Origin: Mycolicibacterium senegalense
GTDB lineage: Bacteria; Actinomycetota; Actinomycetes; Mycobacteriales; Mycobacteriaceae
DNA length: 64,000 nucleotides
Assembly: GCF_019645875.1 (NCBI RefSeq)
Contig: NZ_CP081000.1
Coordinates: forward strand, 186,001 to 250,000
Reading direction: 5' to 3'
Made by a program: the position numbers and the translations under genes. The notes under the pieces were generated by a model. That model did no database searches. It was not told the origin of the DNA and worked only from the letters and a program-made list of their open reading frames with translations. Of this stretch, positions 25,527 to 39,029 are shown piece by piece (the stretch's first letter is position 1; every line of letters starts with the position of its first letter).

Positions 25527-26624
25527 TCAGTTGAAGGCGAGCCAGCTGGGCAGCGCGCGCTCGCGCGAATCGCACAGCACCTGACGGGTATCGCAGTTCC
25601 CGCGCGGTGATCCGGCGCCGCTCCACATGCCGCCGGTGTCGCGGCGCAACACGATCGCCGACGAGCCGCCGCCGTCGAGCAACACGGCGTTGTCCGCACC
25701 CAGGCCGCGGAAGAGGTCCTGGATGTTGTCCGGCGTGTAGCTGCCGCCCTGGAAGACGAACAGCTGATCGGCAGCCCGGTTGTAGCCGACGGCGGTGCGC
25801 GCCGCGCTCGGGCCGTTGTCGTTGAGCTGAGCGGTGTCGCCGGGGGCGAGTAGCCCGATGCCGGCGACCGCGACGAACCGGGCGTTCTGGTCGAGCAGCC
25901 GCTGGATCACCGGGGTGGCCGAGTCGTAATCGTCCTTGCTCTTGGGCATCACGACGTAGGGCGCGCCGCCCATCGGAAGGATCATGGTGGCCAGCGCCGA
26001 CCAGTGCTCGTTCCCGCCGGACAGGCCCTGCTTGCCGGCGTAGGCCAGGGTGCCGGTCACCGCGGCGTTGGCCCGGCCCTGCCCGCGGGTGTTGTCGACG
26101 TAGGCGCCCAGCGGCGACGAGCATTTGGTGTCGCGCCACGAACCGGCCTGCTGCCCGCGCACGTCGAAGAAGTTGGCATTGACCGCGATGGTGGGCTGGC
26201 CCAGGACCTGCCAGGCGGCCAGCGGGGCATAGGTTTCCGACGCCTGCCAGAGCCCTTCGCCGGTCCGGGCACCCGGCGTGCGTTCACAGCGGGACTGATA
26301 TCCCTGATGGCTGTCGACCAGCAGGCGCGGGTTGAGCTTGCTGGAGGCGTTCTTTATCGCCATCAGATGGCCGCCGTTGTTGAGCGTGTAGGCGCGTCCG
26401 TCCGCGGCCAGGAACGGGGCGGCGAACTGGCCGCCGAAGTTGTACACGAGGTAGGCGCCCTTGGTGTTGGCGATCGCCCCGAGCAGCAGCGTGCGGGGAT
26501 CTTCGGCGCGCGCGACGGGAGAGCCGGTGGTGGCTAGGGCCGCGGACACGGCAACGGCGGACACGGCGGCGACCGCACGTCGGAAGAGTTTTGCCAGGCC
26601 TGGCACGAAGTACACAATAACCAC
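25527..26624 (-). CDS. Exported phosphodiester glycosidase (NAGPA) family protein
   Basis: Up to 365 residues. The hydrophobic N-terminus ending TTGSPVARAED (about residues 30-42) is a Sec signal peptide; GTG codons at 26624 and 26606 are both possible starts. The NAGPA domain runs to the end: VNANFFDVRGQQAGS (beta-strand with metal-site region), GLLAPGDTAQLND, ARTAVGYNRAADQLFVFQGGS and VLLDGGGSSAIVLRRD (the signature DGGGS). Family members act on sugar phosphodiesters, often in cell-wall or exopolysaccharide turnover; the substrate here is unknown. Likely extracytoplasmic. Confidence 0.87.
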   Translation of the reverse strand: MVIVYFVPGLAKLFRRAVAAVSAVAVSAALATTGSPVARAEDPRTLLLGAIANTKGAYLVYNFGGQFAAPFLAADGRAYTLNNGGHLMAIKNASSKLNPRLLVDSHQGYQSRCERTPGARTGEGLWQASETYAPLAAWQVLGQPTIAVNANFFDVRGQQAGSWRDTKCSSPLGAYVDNTRGQGRANAAVTGTLAYAGKQGLSGGNEHWSALATMILPMGGAPYVVMPKSKDDYDSATPVIQRLLDQNARFVAVAGIGLLAPGDTAQLNDNGPSAARTAVGYNRAADQLFVFQGGSYTPDNIQDLFRGLGADNAVLLDGGGSSAIVLRRDTGGMWSGAGSPRGNCDTRQVLCDSRERALPSWLAFN

Positions 26625-26669
26625 ACAGGAAACTCTGTCAACATGCGTAACAGCCTGGTCACGGTTGGA

Positions 26670-27401
26670 TCAAGACGTGATCGCACCCGGTCGATCAGTG
26701 TTAGCTGGAGCCTCGGCTTCGGGCTTGCGCAGCACCGCCGGCCGCAAATTCTCGGGCAGAGCCCGCAGGGCCGCGGCGCCCAGCGCGGTCACCGCGACTG
26801 CCCCAGCCGTAAGTGTCCACGCCGGAGCCGCCGGGAACACGCCCTCCAACAGCATCGTGACGCCGAAGATGACGAACAGCGCCGCGGCACCCAGCTGGAT
26901 CACCCGTTCGGGCAGGTGCTTACCGGCCACGGCGCCGACGACGATGGCCAGTGCGTCGGCGGCCACCATGCCGATGGTCGAACCGATCCAGACGCCGACC
27001 CAGTCGTTGTCGGCGGCCAGCGTGATGGTGGCGAGCATGGTCTTGTCGCCGAGCTCGGCGAGCAGGAAGGCCGAGGTGACGGTGAAGAACGCCGGAGCAC
27101 TCGAGCGTTGGGCCTTGGTCGCCTCATCGTCGGACAACTTGTCGCCGCGCAGCGTCCACAACCCGAAGAAGACGAACGCGACACCGGCGAGGATGCCGAG
27201 CAGATGCGTCGGAAGGGCCGCACCCAGGTAGTGGCCGACGGCGACGGAGATGAGGTGAACGGCGGTGGTGGCTGCGGTGATGCCGATCAGCACCACCCAC
27301 CAGCGGTAGCGCAGCGCGAAGGTCATGGCCATCAGCTGCGACTTGTCGCCCAGCTCGGCCACGAAGATGACAGCGAAGCTCAAGAGCAGCGCAGCAAGCA
27401 C
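26670..27401 (-). CDS. GDT1/TMEM165 (UPF0016) family cation exporter, probably Mn2+
   Basis: 243 residues with six to seven transmembrane helices arranged as two repeats, each carrying the family signature E-x-G-D-K (AELGDK at residues 15-20 and 115-120). Bacterial members of this family (MneA type) export manganese. The GTG start follows GAGGAG (27409-27414) by seven bases. Directly upstream on the same strand is a recognisable yybP-ykoY manganese riboswitch, which supports Mn2+ as the ligand and points to induction under Mn excess. The Lys/Glu/Ala-rich C-terminus is soluble. Confidence 0.93.
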   Translation of the reverse strand: MLAALLLSFAVIFVAELGDKSQLMAMTFALRYRWWVVLIGITAATTAVHLISVAVGHYLGAALPTHLLGILAGVAFVFFGLWTLRGDKLSDDEATKAQRSSAPAFFTVTSAFLLAELGDKTMLATITLAADNDWVGVWIGSTIGMVAADALAIVVGAVAGKHLPERVIQLGAAALFVIFGVTMLLEGVFPAAPAWTLTAGAVAVTALGAAALRALPENLRPAVLRKPEAEAPANTDRPGAITS

Positions 27402-27474
27402 TCAACAACTCCTCGGTCGTTGGCTGCCGTCGGGGGTCTGAAACACAGATGCCTCCGGCCGACGAACCAATGGT

Positions 27475-27590
27475 CTACGGCCGAAGGTCTCGCCCACCGG
27501 CCAGTGACCGGTTCGGATAACCGGGCCGTCAGCACAACGCTATGCGGCCAGTATGTCGAATATCCGATTGGGGGCTACTCCCCTTCGCTG
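27475..27590 (-). promoter_or_regulatory. yybP-ykoY manganese riboswitch
   Basis: Read on the minus strand, the leader of the GDT1-type gene contains GCGAAGGGGAGTAGCCCC (27571-27588), GTGCTGACGGCCCGG (middle) and GGCGAGACCTTCGG (27481-27494). These are the conserved blocks of the Mn2+-sensing yybP-ykoY class; CGAAGG pairs with CCTTCG to close P1 (27582-27587 with 27482-27487). Downstream, two CGGCCG-containing segments can pair and may form the expression platform before the GAGGAG ribosome-binding site. The Mn-exporter gene 70 bases further on is the expected partner. Confidence 0.88.
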
Positions 27591-27596
27591 TCACCC

Positions 27597-27626
27597 ACCA
27601 TACGCACTTCGGACGGGACGATGCAA
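27597..27626 (-). promoter_or_regulatory. Candidate promoter of the Mn riboswitch transcript
   Basis: On the minus strand TTGCAT (27626-27621) and TATGGT (27602-27597) are spaced by 18 bases, and the predicted transcription start falls just before the riboswitch P1 stem. The arrangement is internally consistent but based on consensus matching alone (4/6 in each box). Confidence 0.4.
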
Positions 27627-27646
27627 ACCGTCCCGCCCGAAAGTGC
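27604..27646 (-). terminator. GC-rich imperfect hairpin after the UvrA-like gene
   Basis: GCACTTCGGACGGGACG and CGTCCCGCCCGAAAGTGC form an imperfect stem with an eight-base loop. It lies after the UvrA-like stop in transcript order and could end that operon, although no U-run follows. It also overlaps the predicted -35 of the riboswitch promoter, so an operator role is possible. Confidence 0.4.
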
Positions 27647-27707
27647 TTATTCGACAATAAGTTTGGGGATCAACACCGGAAAGTTCGGGTGACCTGACAA
27701 TGTTGGT

Positions 27708-30071
<2,364 letters not shown>

Positions 30072-30074
30072 CGG

Positions 30075-30490
30075 CTAGCGCGACTCCTGGATCCGGACCA
30101 TGTTGCCGGCAGGATCGCGAAGCGCGCAGTCCCGCACACCGTATGGCTGCTCGGTGGGTTCCTGGACCACCTCGACGTCCCCGGCCTGCACCTTCTCGAA
30201 GGTGCTGTCGAGGTCTTTGGTGGCCAGCAGGAGTGTTCCGAAAGTGCCCTTGGCCATCATCTCGGCGACGGTGCGGCGCTCGTCGTCGGTGAGACCCGGG
30301 GTGGCCGACGGTGGGTAGAGGACGACGGAAGTGTCGGGCTGATTCGGTGGACCGACGGTGATCCATCGCATCTTGTCCTTGCCGACGTCGAGGCGGACCT
30401 CGAAGCCGAGCACGTCGCGATAGAACGCCAGTGACTCTTCCGGATCGTCGAGGGGGAGCATGCTGGAGTGAATGGTGAGTTCCATGGTTC

Positions 30491-30494
<4 letters not shown>
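30075..30494 (-). CDS. VOC-family (glyoxalase/bleomycin-resistance fold) protein
   Basis: 139 residues. The GTG at 30494 overlaps the stop of the upstream AraC gene (GTGA), favouring it over ATG 30485. The VOC fold is visible as SSMLPLDDPEESLAFYRDVLGFEV, then KMRWITVGPP, and the C-terminal GVRDCALRDPAGNMVRIQES with the metal-ligand Glu. This group includes glyoxalases, dioxygenases and drug-sequestering proteins. Being sandwiched between a regulator and a DrrC-like ATPase suggests a detoxification or resistance role; the substrate is unknown. Confidence 0.88.
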
Positions 30495-30925
<431 letters not shown>

Positions 30926-30941
30926 ACCGGCGATGCTACGG

Positions 30942-32204
30942 CTAAGGCGCCAGGCGATACACCGCACCGGCGTAGTCGTCGGTGATGTACACCGCGCCGT
31001 CCGGACCGGGTATTGCCGCCACGGGGCGGCCCCAGCGGGTGCCGTCGTCGGCCTGGAATCCGCCGACGAGGGTCTGCTGCGGCCCCAATGTGCCGCCGTG
31101 CCAACCGAAGAACGACACCTCGGGCGGCTGCGGCGACTGCCGGTTCCACGAGCCGTGCACCCCGACCAGCGCTCCGGAACCGAAGGGCTGTGGCAGGTCG
31201 GCGAAACTCATTCCCAGCGGGGCCGAATGCGCACCCAGCGTCTGCTCGACGGGGGCCAGCGCCGCGCAGTCCATCTTGGCGCCGTCGGCGTTGGTCTGCA
31301 TGTCCCGGATGAACCCGGCAGGCGGTGATCCGTCGGGATTGCAGTACGGCCAACCCAATTCGCGTCCCGGCGTCAGTTTCGCCACCGATTCCGGCGGATG
31401 GTCGTCCACGTAGTCCTGCCGCACCCGACCCTGCGGATCCGCCACGTTGTCGCGGTTGTTCACCGCAGTCCACAGCGAGCCGTCGCCGGCGATGGCCAGT
31501 CCCGTGCCGTTGCGCACCCCGGTGGCGAACGGCGCCGCCGGCCCTCCGCCCGGTGGCACCCGCATGATCGTGGCCCGCGGCGGGGTGGCGTCGCGGTCCT
31601 GCGCCGAGACGTTGCCCGTCGAGCCGATCGAAAAGTACACCGCGCCATCGGATCCCACGACCACACTCTTGAGCGCATGGGCATAGGCGCCGTGCAGGTC
31701 AGGGCTTTTGGCGTCGGGCAGGCCACCGGCCACGATGCGGCGGTTGCGCGCCTGGCCGCTGACGTACTCGTAGGCCGTGATCTGGTTGCTCTCGGCCACG
31801 TACAGCGTCGACCCCGCGAAGAAGAGCCCATGCGGCTGCTGAAGGCCGTCGAGCAGAGTGCGCTGGTCGGGGCGCACCGTCACCACCTGTCCGGTGGCCG
31901 GGACCGACACCAGCAGCGCGCCGTCCGGAGCGAACGCCGCCATCCTGGCCTTGGGCACCCGGGCGATCACCTCGATGGTCCAGCCGGCCGGAATCTGGGC
32001 TTGGCGCGGCTCGTCGAGCGGGGCCTGGGCGAACCGGTCAGGCACCTGGAGGAGCACCGACGCTAGGCCCGCAGGCGGCCGTTCCGAGCTGGACGGCGAC
32101 GGTGATGGTGGCGGCGTCGGCCCGGTTTCGGGTTGGGACCCACACGCGGCCAGTGCGGCCGCGGTGAGCAGTGCCATCGCGCTACGCGCCGCCCAAACCC
32201 GCAT
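30942..32204 (-). CDS. Lipoprotein, glucose/sorbosone dehydrogenase (PQQ beta-propeller) family
   Basis: 420 residues. The signal peptide ends in the lipobox LAAC (about 18-21), followed by a Pro/Ser-rich spacer, so the protein is anchored outside the plasma membrane. The rest is a six-bladed propeller with typical stretches VIARVPKARMAAFAPDGALLV, LYVAESNQITAYEY, HALKSVVVGSDGAVYFSIGS, RNGTGLAIAGDGSLW and DDYAGAVYRLAP. Soluble sugar or sorbosone dehydrogenases of this fold use PQQ; whether this protein is catalytic is unknown. Its start overlaps the 3' end of the pirin gene by 23 bases. Confidence 0.87.
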   Translation of the reverse strand: MRVWAARSAMALLTAAALAACGSQPETGPTPPPSPSPSSSERPPAGLASVLLQVPDRFAQAPLDEPRQAQIPAGWTIEVIARVPKARMAAFAPDGALLVSVPATGQVVTVRPDQRTLLDGLQQPHGLFFAGSTLYVAESNQITAYEYVSGQARNRRIVAGGLPDAKSPDLHGAYAHALKSVVVGSDGAVYFSIGSTGNVSAQDRDATPPRATIMRVPPGGGPAAPFATGVRNGTGLAIAGDGSLWTAVNNRDNVADPQGRVRQDYVDDHPPESVAKLTPGRELGWPYCNPDGSPPAGFIRDMQTNADGAKMDCAALAPVEQTLGAHSAPLGMSFADLPQPFGSGALVGVHGSWNRQSPQPPEVSFFGWHGGTLGPQQTLVGGFQADDGTRWGRPVAAIPGPDGAVYITDDYAGAVYRLAP

Positions 32205-32901
32205 TCATCTCCCAAACCAGGATTTCGGCCTCGGTGTCGGCCGTGATCCGTCCGCCCGTATCGGTGAGCCGGGCGGCGTCGCCCTCGCCGAGCGCCCCGC
32301 ATCCCTCCAACGTGACCGACCCGCGCGCCACGAACAGGTGGACGTAACGGGCCGCCGGCAACTCGACCGAGCCGCCGGGCTGCAGGCGAGCGCCGTACAA
32401 CGTGGCGTTGCGGTTGTGCAGGGTGACGGCCGCGTCGACGGCGCCGGAGGCGATCGGCGTCAACGTGTCGGCCAGCTCGATCTCCTGTTGCTGATAGCTC
32501 GGTGTCACCCCGGCCGTGTCAGGCAGCACCCACATCTGCACGAAATGCACGGGCTCGCTGTCGGATCCGTTCTTCTCCGAATGCTGCACCCCGGTGCCCG
32601 CCGACATCCGTTGCGCCAGACCCGGGTAGATCACCCCGGAGTTGCCCATCGAATCCGCGTGCGCCAGCCGGCCGGACAGCACCCACGTGACGATTTCCAT
32701 GTCCCGGTGCGGATGGGTGTCAAAGCCGGCGCCGGGTGCGACGACGTCATCGTTGTTGACCAGCAACAAACCGTGATGGGTGTTGGCCGGGTCGTAGTAA
32801 TCGGCGAACGAGAACGAGTGCCGCGATTGCAGCCAATCGGTGGTGCTCGCACCACGGTCGTCCGCGCGTCGGATGTCGACCCTGGACGTCCCGGAAGCCA
32901 T
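32182..32901 (-). CDS. Pirin-family bicupin (Rv0181c type)
   Basis: 239 residues. The N-terminal cupin carries the metal site HPHRDMEIVTWVLSG and the conserved GTGVQHSE; the C-terminal cupin is degenerate, as usual in pirins. Pirins are Fe-containing proteins, some with quercetinase activity, others acting as regulators. Gene order pirin, (SDR, DUF1232, ADH), sigG recalls M. tuberculosis Rv0181c-Rv0182c. Its stop overlaps the sorbosone-dehydrogenase-like gene, implying co-transcription. Confidence 0.92.
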   Translation of the reverse strand: MASGTSRVDIRRADDRGASTTDWLQSRHSFSFADYYDPANTHHGLLLVNNDDVVAPGAGFDTHPHRDMEIVTWVLSGRLAHADSMGNSGVIYPGLAQRMSAGTGVQHSEKNGSDSEPVHFVQMWVLPDTAGVTPSYQQQEIELADTLTPIASGAVDAAVTLHNRNATLYGARLQPGGSVELPAARYVHLFVARGSVTLEGCGALGEGDAARLTDTGGRITADTEAEILVWEMNAGLGGA

Positions 32902-32973
32902 GGCGCCAGCCTACCGACCGCCCATGCTGACCAACCGGTGGATCGGTTAAGCGCAAGGCTTAGTGTGTGGGGC

Positions 32974-33750
32974 GTGGAACTCAACGGAGCAAGCGCCATC
33001 GTCACCGGTGGTGCATCAGGTATCGGCGCGGCGACTGCCCGCCAGTTGGCCGCCAAGGGAGCCCGCGTCGTCGTGGCTGACCTGCAGGCGGATAAGGGCG
33101 AGGCCCTCGCAAAGGAGATCGGCGGCGCCTTCGTCAGCGTTGACGTCACCAGCACCGAGCAGATCGAGGCCGCGGTCAACAAGGCCGTCGAACTCGGCCC
33201 GCTGCGCGCCCTGGTGAACTCGGCCGGCATCGGCTGGGCCCAGCGCACCATCGGCAAGGACGGCGAATTCGCCTCCGCGCACAACCTGGACGCCTACAAG
33301 AAGGTGCTGGCGATCAACCTGGTCGGCACCTTCGACTGCATCCGGCTGGCCGCCACCGCGATGAGCCGCAACGAGCTCACCGACACCGGCGAGCGTGGTG
33401 CCATCGTCAACATGACCAGCGTCGCGGCCTTCGACGGCCAGATCGGCCAGGCGGCCTACTCGTCGTCCAAGGGCGGCGTGGTCGGCCTGACCCTGCCGGT
33501 GGCCCGTGACCTGTCCGCGGTCGGCATCCGCGTCAACACCGTGGCCCCCGGCCTGATCGACACCCCGATCTACGGCGAGGGCGAAGCCTCCGAGGCCTTC
33601 AAGGCCAAGCTGGGTGAGTCGGTGCTGTTCCCGCACCGCCTCGGCAAGCCCGACGAGCTGGCCTCGATGGTCGTCGAGCTGCTGACCAACTCGTACATGA
33701 ACGCCGAAGTGGTCCGCGTCGACGGCGGCATCCGGATGCCACCCAAGTAA
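32974..33750 (+). CDS. SDR-family dehydrogenase (3-hydroxyacyl-CoA dehydrogenase type II-like)
   Basis: 258 residues from GTG 32974 ([13 protein letters not shown]); GTG 32965 is an alternative. Rossmann motif TGGASGIG at residues 10-17, cofactor Asp in [11 protein letters not shown] (NAD preference), NSAG motif at [11 protein letters not shown], and catalytic YxxxK in AAYSSSKGG. The closest architecture is human HSD17B10-type and M. tuberculosis Rv1144-type enzymes that oxidise short branched 3-hydroxyacyl-CoA or steroids; the precise substrate is unknown. A strong terminator hairpin follows. Confidence 0.9.
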   Translation: MELNGASAIVTGGASGIGAATARQLAAKGARVVVADLQADKGEALAKEIGGAFVSVDVTSTEQIEAAVNKAVELGPLRALVNSAGIGWAQRTIGKDGEFASAHNLDAYKKVLAINLVGTFDCIRLAATAMSRNELTDTGERGAIVNMTSVAAFDGQIGQAAYSSSKGGVVGLTLPVARDLSAVGIRVNTVAPGLIDTPIYGEGEASEAFKAKLGESVLFPHRLGKPDELASMVVELLTNSYMNAEVVRVDGGIRMPPK

Positions 33751-33771
33751 CCCTCGCGAACAGACACGGAG

Positions 33772-33800
33772 GTCCCCCGGAGCGCGCGTTTCCGGGGGAC
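33772..33800 (+). terminator. Intrinsic terminator after the SDR gene
   Basis: Perfect 10-bp stem GTCCCCCGGA / TCCGGGGGAC with a nine-base loop, followed by TTTC. It lies 21 bases after the SDR stop and 40 bases before the DUF1232 start. Confidence 0.7.
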
Positions 33801-33840
33801 TTTCGCGGCTACGGGACAGCGGCTACGGGACAATTGTCAG

Positions 33841-34254
33841 GTGGTCGACACCTGGTGGGGCAGTGCGCTGATCGGTCTCGGTGTCGCACTGCTGCTGAGT
33901 TGGCTGATCCTGATCGTCGCGCTGCTCGTCGTGCGGCCCCGCGGAAACCTGCTCACCGAGGCGCTGCGGATACTTCCCGACCTGTTACGGCTGATCCCGC
34001 GGCTGGCCGCCGACAAGACGTTGCCGCGGGGCGTGCGCATCCGACTGGCCGTGCTGGTCGTCTATCTGGCGCTGCCCATCGACCTGATCCCCGATTTCAT
34101 CCCGGTGCTCGGCTACGCCGATGACGCCATCATCGTCACCCTGGTGTTGCGCAGCGTCGTGCGACGCGCCGGCCTGGACGCGGTCCGGGCGCATTGGCCG
34201 GGCAGCGATGACGGATTCGATGCCCTGGTCCGGCTGACCGGTCTCAACCGCTGA
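33841..34254 (+). CDS. DUF1232 (YkvA-type) membrane protein
   Basis: 137 residues from GTG. One N-terminal transmembrane helix (about 8-32) precedes the DUF1232 segment VRIRLAVLVVYLALPIDLIPDFIPVLGYADDA (about 72-103); its core PIDLIPDFIPVLGYADD is the family signature. Function is unknown for the family. The gene is flanked by terminators on both sides and appears to be monocistronic. Confidence 0.88.
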   Translation: MVDTWWGSALIGLGVALLLSWLILIVALLVVRPRGNLLTEALRILPDLLRLIPRLAADKTLPRGVRIRLAVLVVYLALPIDLIPDFIPVLGYADDAIIVTLVLRSVVRRAGLDAVRAHWPGSDDGFDALVRLTGLNR

Positions 34255-34274
34255 AGAGACCACTGAAGAAACGC

Positions 34275-34305
34275 AAAACCCCTCTCGACGCTGAGAGGGG
34301 GTTTT
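34275..34305. terminator. Bidirectional terminator between DUF1232 and alcohol dehydrogenase genes
   Basis: AAAACCCCTCTC and GAGAGGGGGTTTT form a stem (one bulged G) with loop GACGCT. The A-run and T-run at the two ends make it functional in both directions between convergent genes. Confidence 0.8.
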
Positions 34306-34325
34306 GGGTCTGGTGCGCCAGGTGT

Positions 34326-35450
34326 TTACCAGTCCGACTCGTCGAACTTGATGACACCGCGAATGTTGTTGCCGTCCAACATGTCCTGGTAGCCCTGATT
34401 GATATCTTCGAGCTTGTAGGTCCGCGTGATCATGTCGTCGATGTTGAGCAGACCCGACTTGTACAACGCGACCAGTCGCGGCGTCTCGACATGTGAGCTG
34501 CCGCCGCCGAAGATGTTGCCCTTCAACGTCTTCTGCAACATGGTGAACAGGAACAGGTTGAGCTTGACGTCGGCGTCCATCATCGAGCCCATGCCCGTCA
34601 CCACGCAGGTGCCGGTCTTGGCGGTGAGGATCATCGCCTCTTCGATGTAGGAGCCCTTCATCTCGCCCACGGCGATGATGACCTTGTCCGCCATCAGGCC
34701 CCAGGTCGTCTCCATCACCGGCGCGATGGCCTCGGCCATCGACGGGTAGACGTGCGTGGCGCCGAACTTGATGGCCTGCTCGCGCTTCCATTCGTTCGGG
34801 TCGATGGCGATGACCTGTTTGGCGCCGGAGATCACCGCACCCTGCAGCGCGCTCATGCCGATGCCGCCGACGCCGACGATGATGACGGTCTCACCGGGCT
34901 TGACGTCGGCGACGTTGGTGGCCGAGCCGAAGCCTGTCGGCACCGCGCAGCCCATGATGGCCGCGGTCTCGAACGGGATGTCCTTGTCGATCTTGACGAC
35001 GGAGTCCTTGTGCACGGTCATGTACGGCGCGAAGGTGCCGAGCAGGTTCATCGGCGACACCTCACGGCCACCGGCATGGATCCGGTTGGTGCCGTCGGCG
35101 ATGGCCTTGCCGCCGAGCAGGACCGCGCCGCGGTCGCACAGCGAGCGGAAGCCCTTCAGGCACGGCGGACATTCACCGCAGGCCGGAATGAAGGCGAGGA
35201 TGACGTGGTCACCCTCCTCGATGCCGGTGACGTTCTTGCCGACCTTGGTGACGACGCCCGCGCCCTCATGGCCGCCGAGCGCCGGCAGCGCCATCGGGGT
35301 GGCGCCGGTGGTCAGGTGGTAGTCCGAATGGCACATGCCCGCGGCATGCATCCGGATCTGTACTTCGTCGGCGACGGGGTCGCCGAGGTCGATCTCGTCG
35401 ACCTTGAATGGCGAGTTGAGTTCCCACAGCAGGGCGCCTTTGGTCTTCAT
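34326..35450 (-). CDS. NDMA-dependent-type zinc alcohol dehydrogenase (MDR family)
   Basis: 374 residues. Catalytic zinc region AAGMCHSDYHLTTG and GGHEGAGVV; structural-zinc cysteines in CGECPPCLKGFRSLC; Rossmann GVGGIGMSALQGA at about 195-207. The insertion and overall sequence fit actinobacterial nicotinoprotein (NDMA-dependent) alcohol dehydrogenases, which keep NAD tightly bound and pass electrons to a redox partner, often a mycofactocin-linked one. No Shine-Dalgarno precedes the ATG; a promoter immediately upstream suggests a leaderless transcript. Confidence 0.92.
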   Translation of the reverse strand: MKTKGALLWELNSPFKVDEIDLGDPVADEVQIRMHAAGMCHSDYHLTTGATPMALPALGGHEGAGVVTKVGKNVTGIEEGDHVILAFIPACGECPPCLKGFRSLCDRGAVLLGGKAIADGTNRIHAGGREVSPMNLLGTFAPYMTVHKDSVVKIDKDIPFETAAIMGCAVPTGFGSATNVADVKPGETVIIVGVGGIGMSALQGAVISGAKQVIAIDPNEWKREQAIKFGATHVYPSMAEAIAPVMETTWGLMADKVIIAVGEMKGSYIEEAMILTAKTGTCVVTGMGSMMDADVKLNLFLFTMLQKTLKGNIFGGGSSHVETPRLVALYKSGLLNIDDMITRTYKLEDINQGYQDMLDGNNIRGVIKFDESDW

Positions 35451-35458
35451 GGGAGGCG

Positions 35459-35486
35459 ATAATAGAACAGGTTGCAGTACTGTCTA
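35459..35486 (-). promoter_or_regulatory. Candidate promoter of the alcohol dehydrogenase gene
   Basis: On the minus strand TAGACA (35486-35481) and TATTAT (35464-35459) are 16 bases apart, five of six matches each to sigma-A boxes. Only eight bases separate the -10 from ATG 35450 and no ribosome-binding site fits between, so the mRNA should be leaderless. A CAGTACTG palindrome lies between the boxes and could be an operator half. Confidence 0.5.
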
Positions 35487-35578
35487 GTAACTGGCCTTTG
35501 ACCTGCATATATACCGGCTTGATTTCGTTGTAATGCTGCACGCCGATGAACTCTCGGCTCGGCGCTGGTCTACATGCC

Positions 35579-36070
35579 ATGACCGAAATCAAAGCCAGCA
35601 TCGTCCCCAACCTCTGGTTCGACCGGGAGGCCGAGCAGGCCGCCCAGCACTACATCGCCGCGTTCGGCGGCAACGGCCGCGTCATCACCACCATCGCCTC
35701 ACATCCCGATTCGCCGTCTCCTCAAGATGTGCCCGTGGTGGTCGAGCTCGAGCTGGCCGGACAGCGTCTCGTCGGTATCAACGGTGGCCCGCAGTTCACC
35801 TTCAACGAGGCCATCTCCCTCGAAGCGCGCGTCACCGGCCAGGAGCAGCTCGACCAACTCTGGGCCGCTCTGGTCGAGGGCGGCGAGGAATTGCCGTGCG
35901 GCTGGCTCAAGGACAAGTACGGCCTGGCCTGGCAGATCACCCCGACCGAGTACTACGACCTGCTGGGCAAAGGAGATCCCGCAGCCGATGCCCGGCTGAT
36001 GTCGGCGGTGTTGAGCACCCACGGCAAGTTCGACATCGCCCAACTGCAGGCGGCCTATGAAGGTTCGTGA
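35579..36070 (+). CDS. PhnB/VOC-superfamily protein (3-demethylubiquinone methyltransferase-like)
   Basis: 163 residues from ATG 35579; an upstream in-frame ATG at 35546 would add 11 poorly conserved residues. The segments SIVPNLWFDREAEQAAQHYIAAFGG, FTFNEAISLEA and the tail AVLSTHGKFDIAQLQAAY are characteristic of PhnB-like VOC proteins (the family misnamed 3-demethylubiquinone-9 3-methyltransferase). A catalytic role is unknown. It is divergent from the alcohol dehydrogenase gene and convergent with sigG. Confidence 0.88.
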   Translation: MTEIKASIVPNLWFDREAEQAAQHYIAAFGGNGRVITTIASHPDSPSPQDVPVVVELELAGQRLVGINGGPQFTFNEAISLEARVTGQEQLDQLWAALVEGGEELPCGWLKDKYGLAWQITPTEYYDLLGKGDPAADARLMSAVLSTHGKFDIAQLQAAYEGS

Positions 36071-36109
36071 TCGCCGAGTGGCCAGCTATAGCCCGGTCCT
36101 CGGGCGATC
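36069..36109. terminator. Weak hairpin between PhnB-like and sigG genes
   Basis: GATCGCCGAG and CTCGGGCGATC pair with one bulge around a 20-base loop in the 74-base gap between convergent genes. No T-run follows, so terminator function is uncertain. Confidence 0.25.
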
Positions 36110-36144
36110 GTGTGGCATAACCGGCCGCTCGGGGCTCACGGCCA

Positions 36145-39020
<2,876 letters not shown>

Positions 39021-39029
39021 GTTGGTCGC

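Noticed and set aside
31858-32973. N-terminal extension of the SDR frame by about 370 codons
   Set aside because: Antisense to the pirin and sorbosone-dehydrogenase-like genes; the Rossmann fold starts at [13 protein letters not shown] from GTG 32974.
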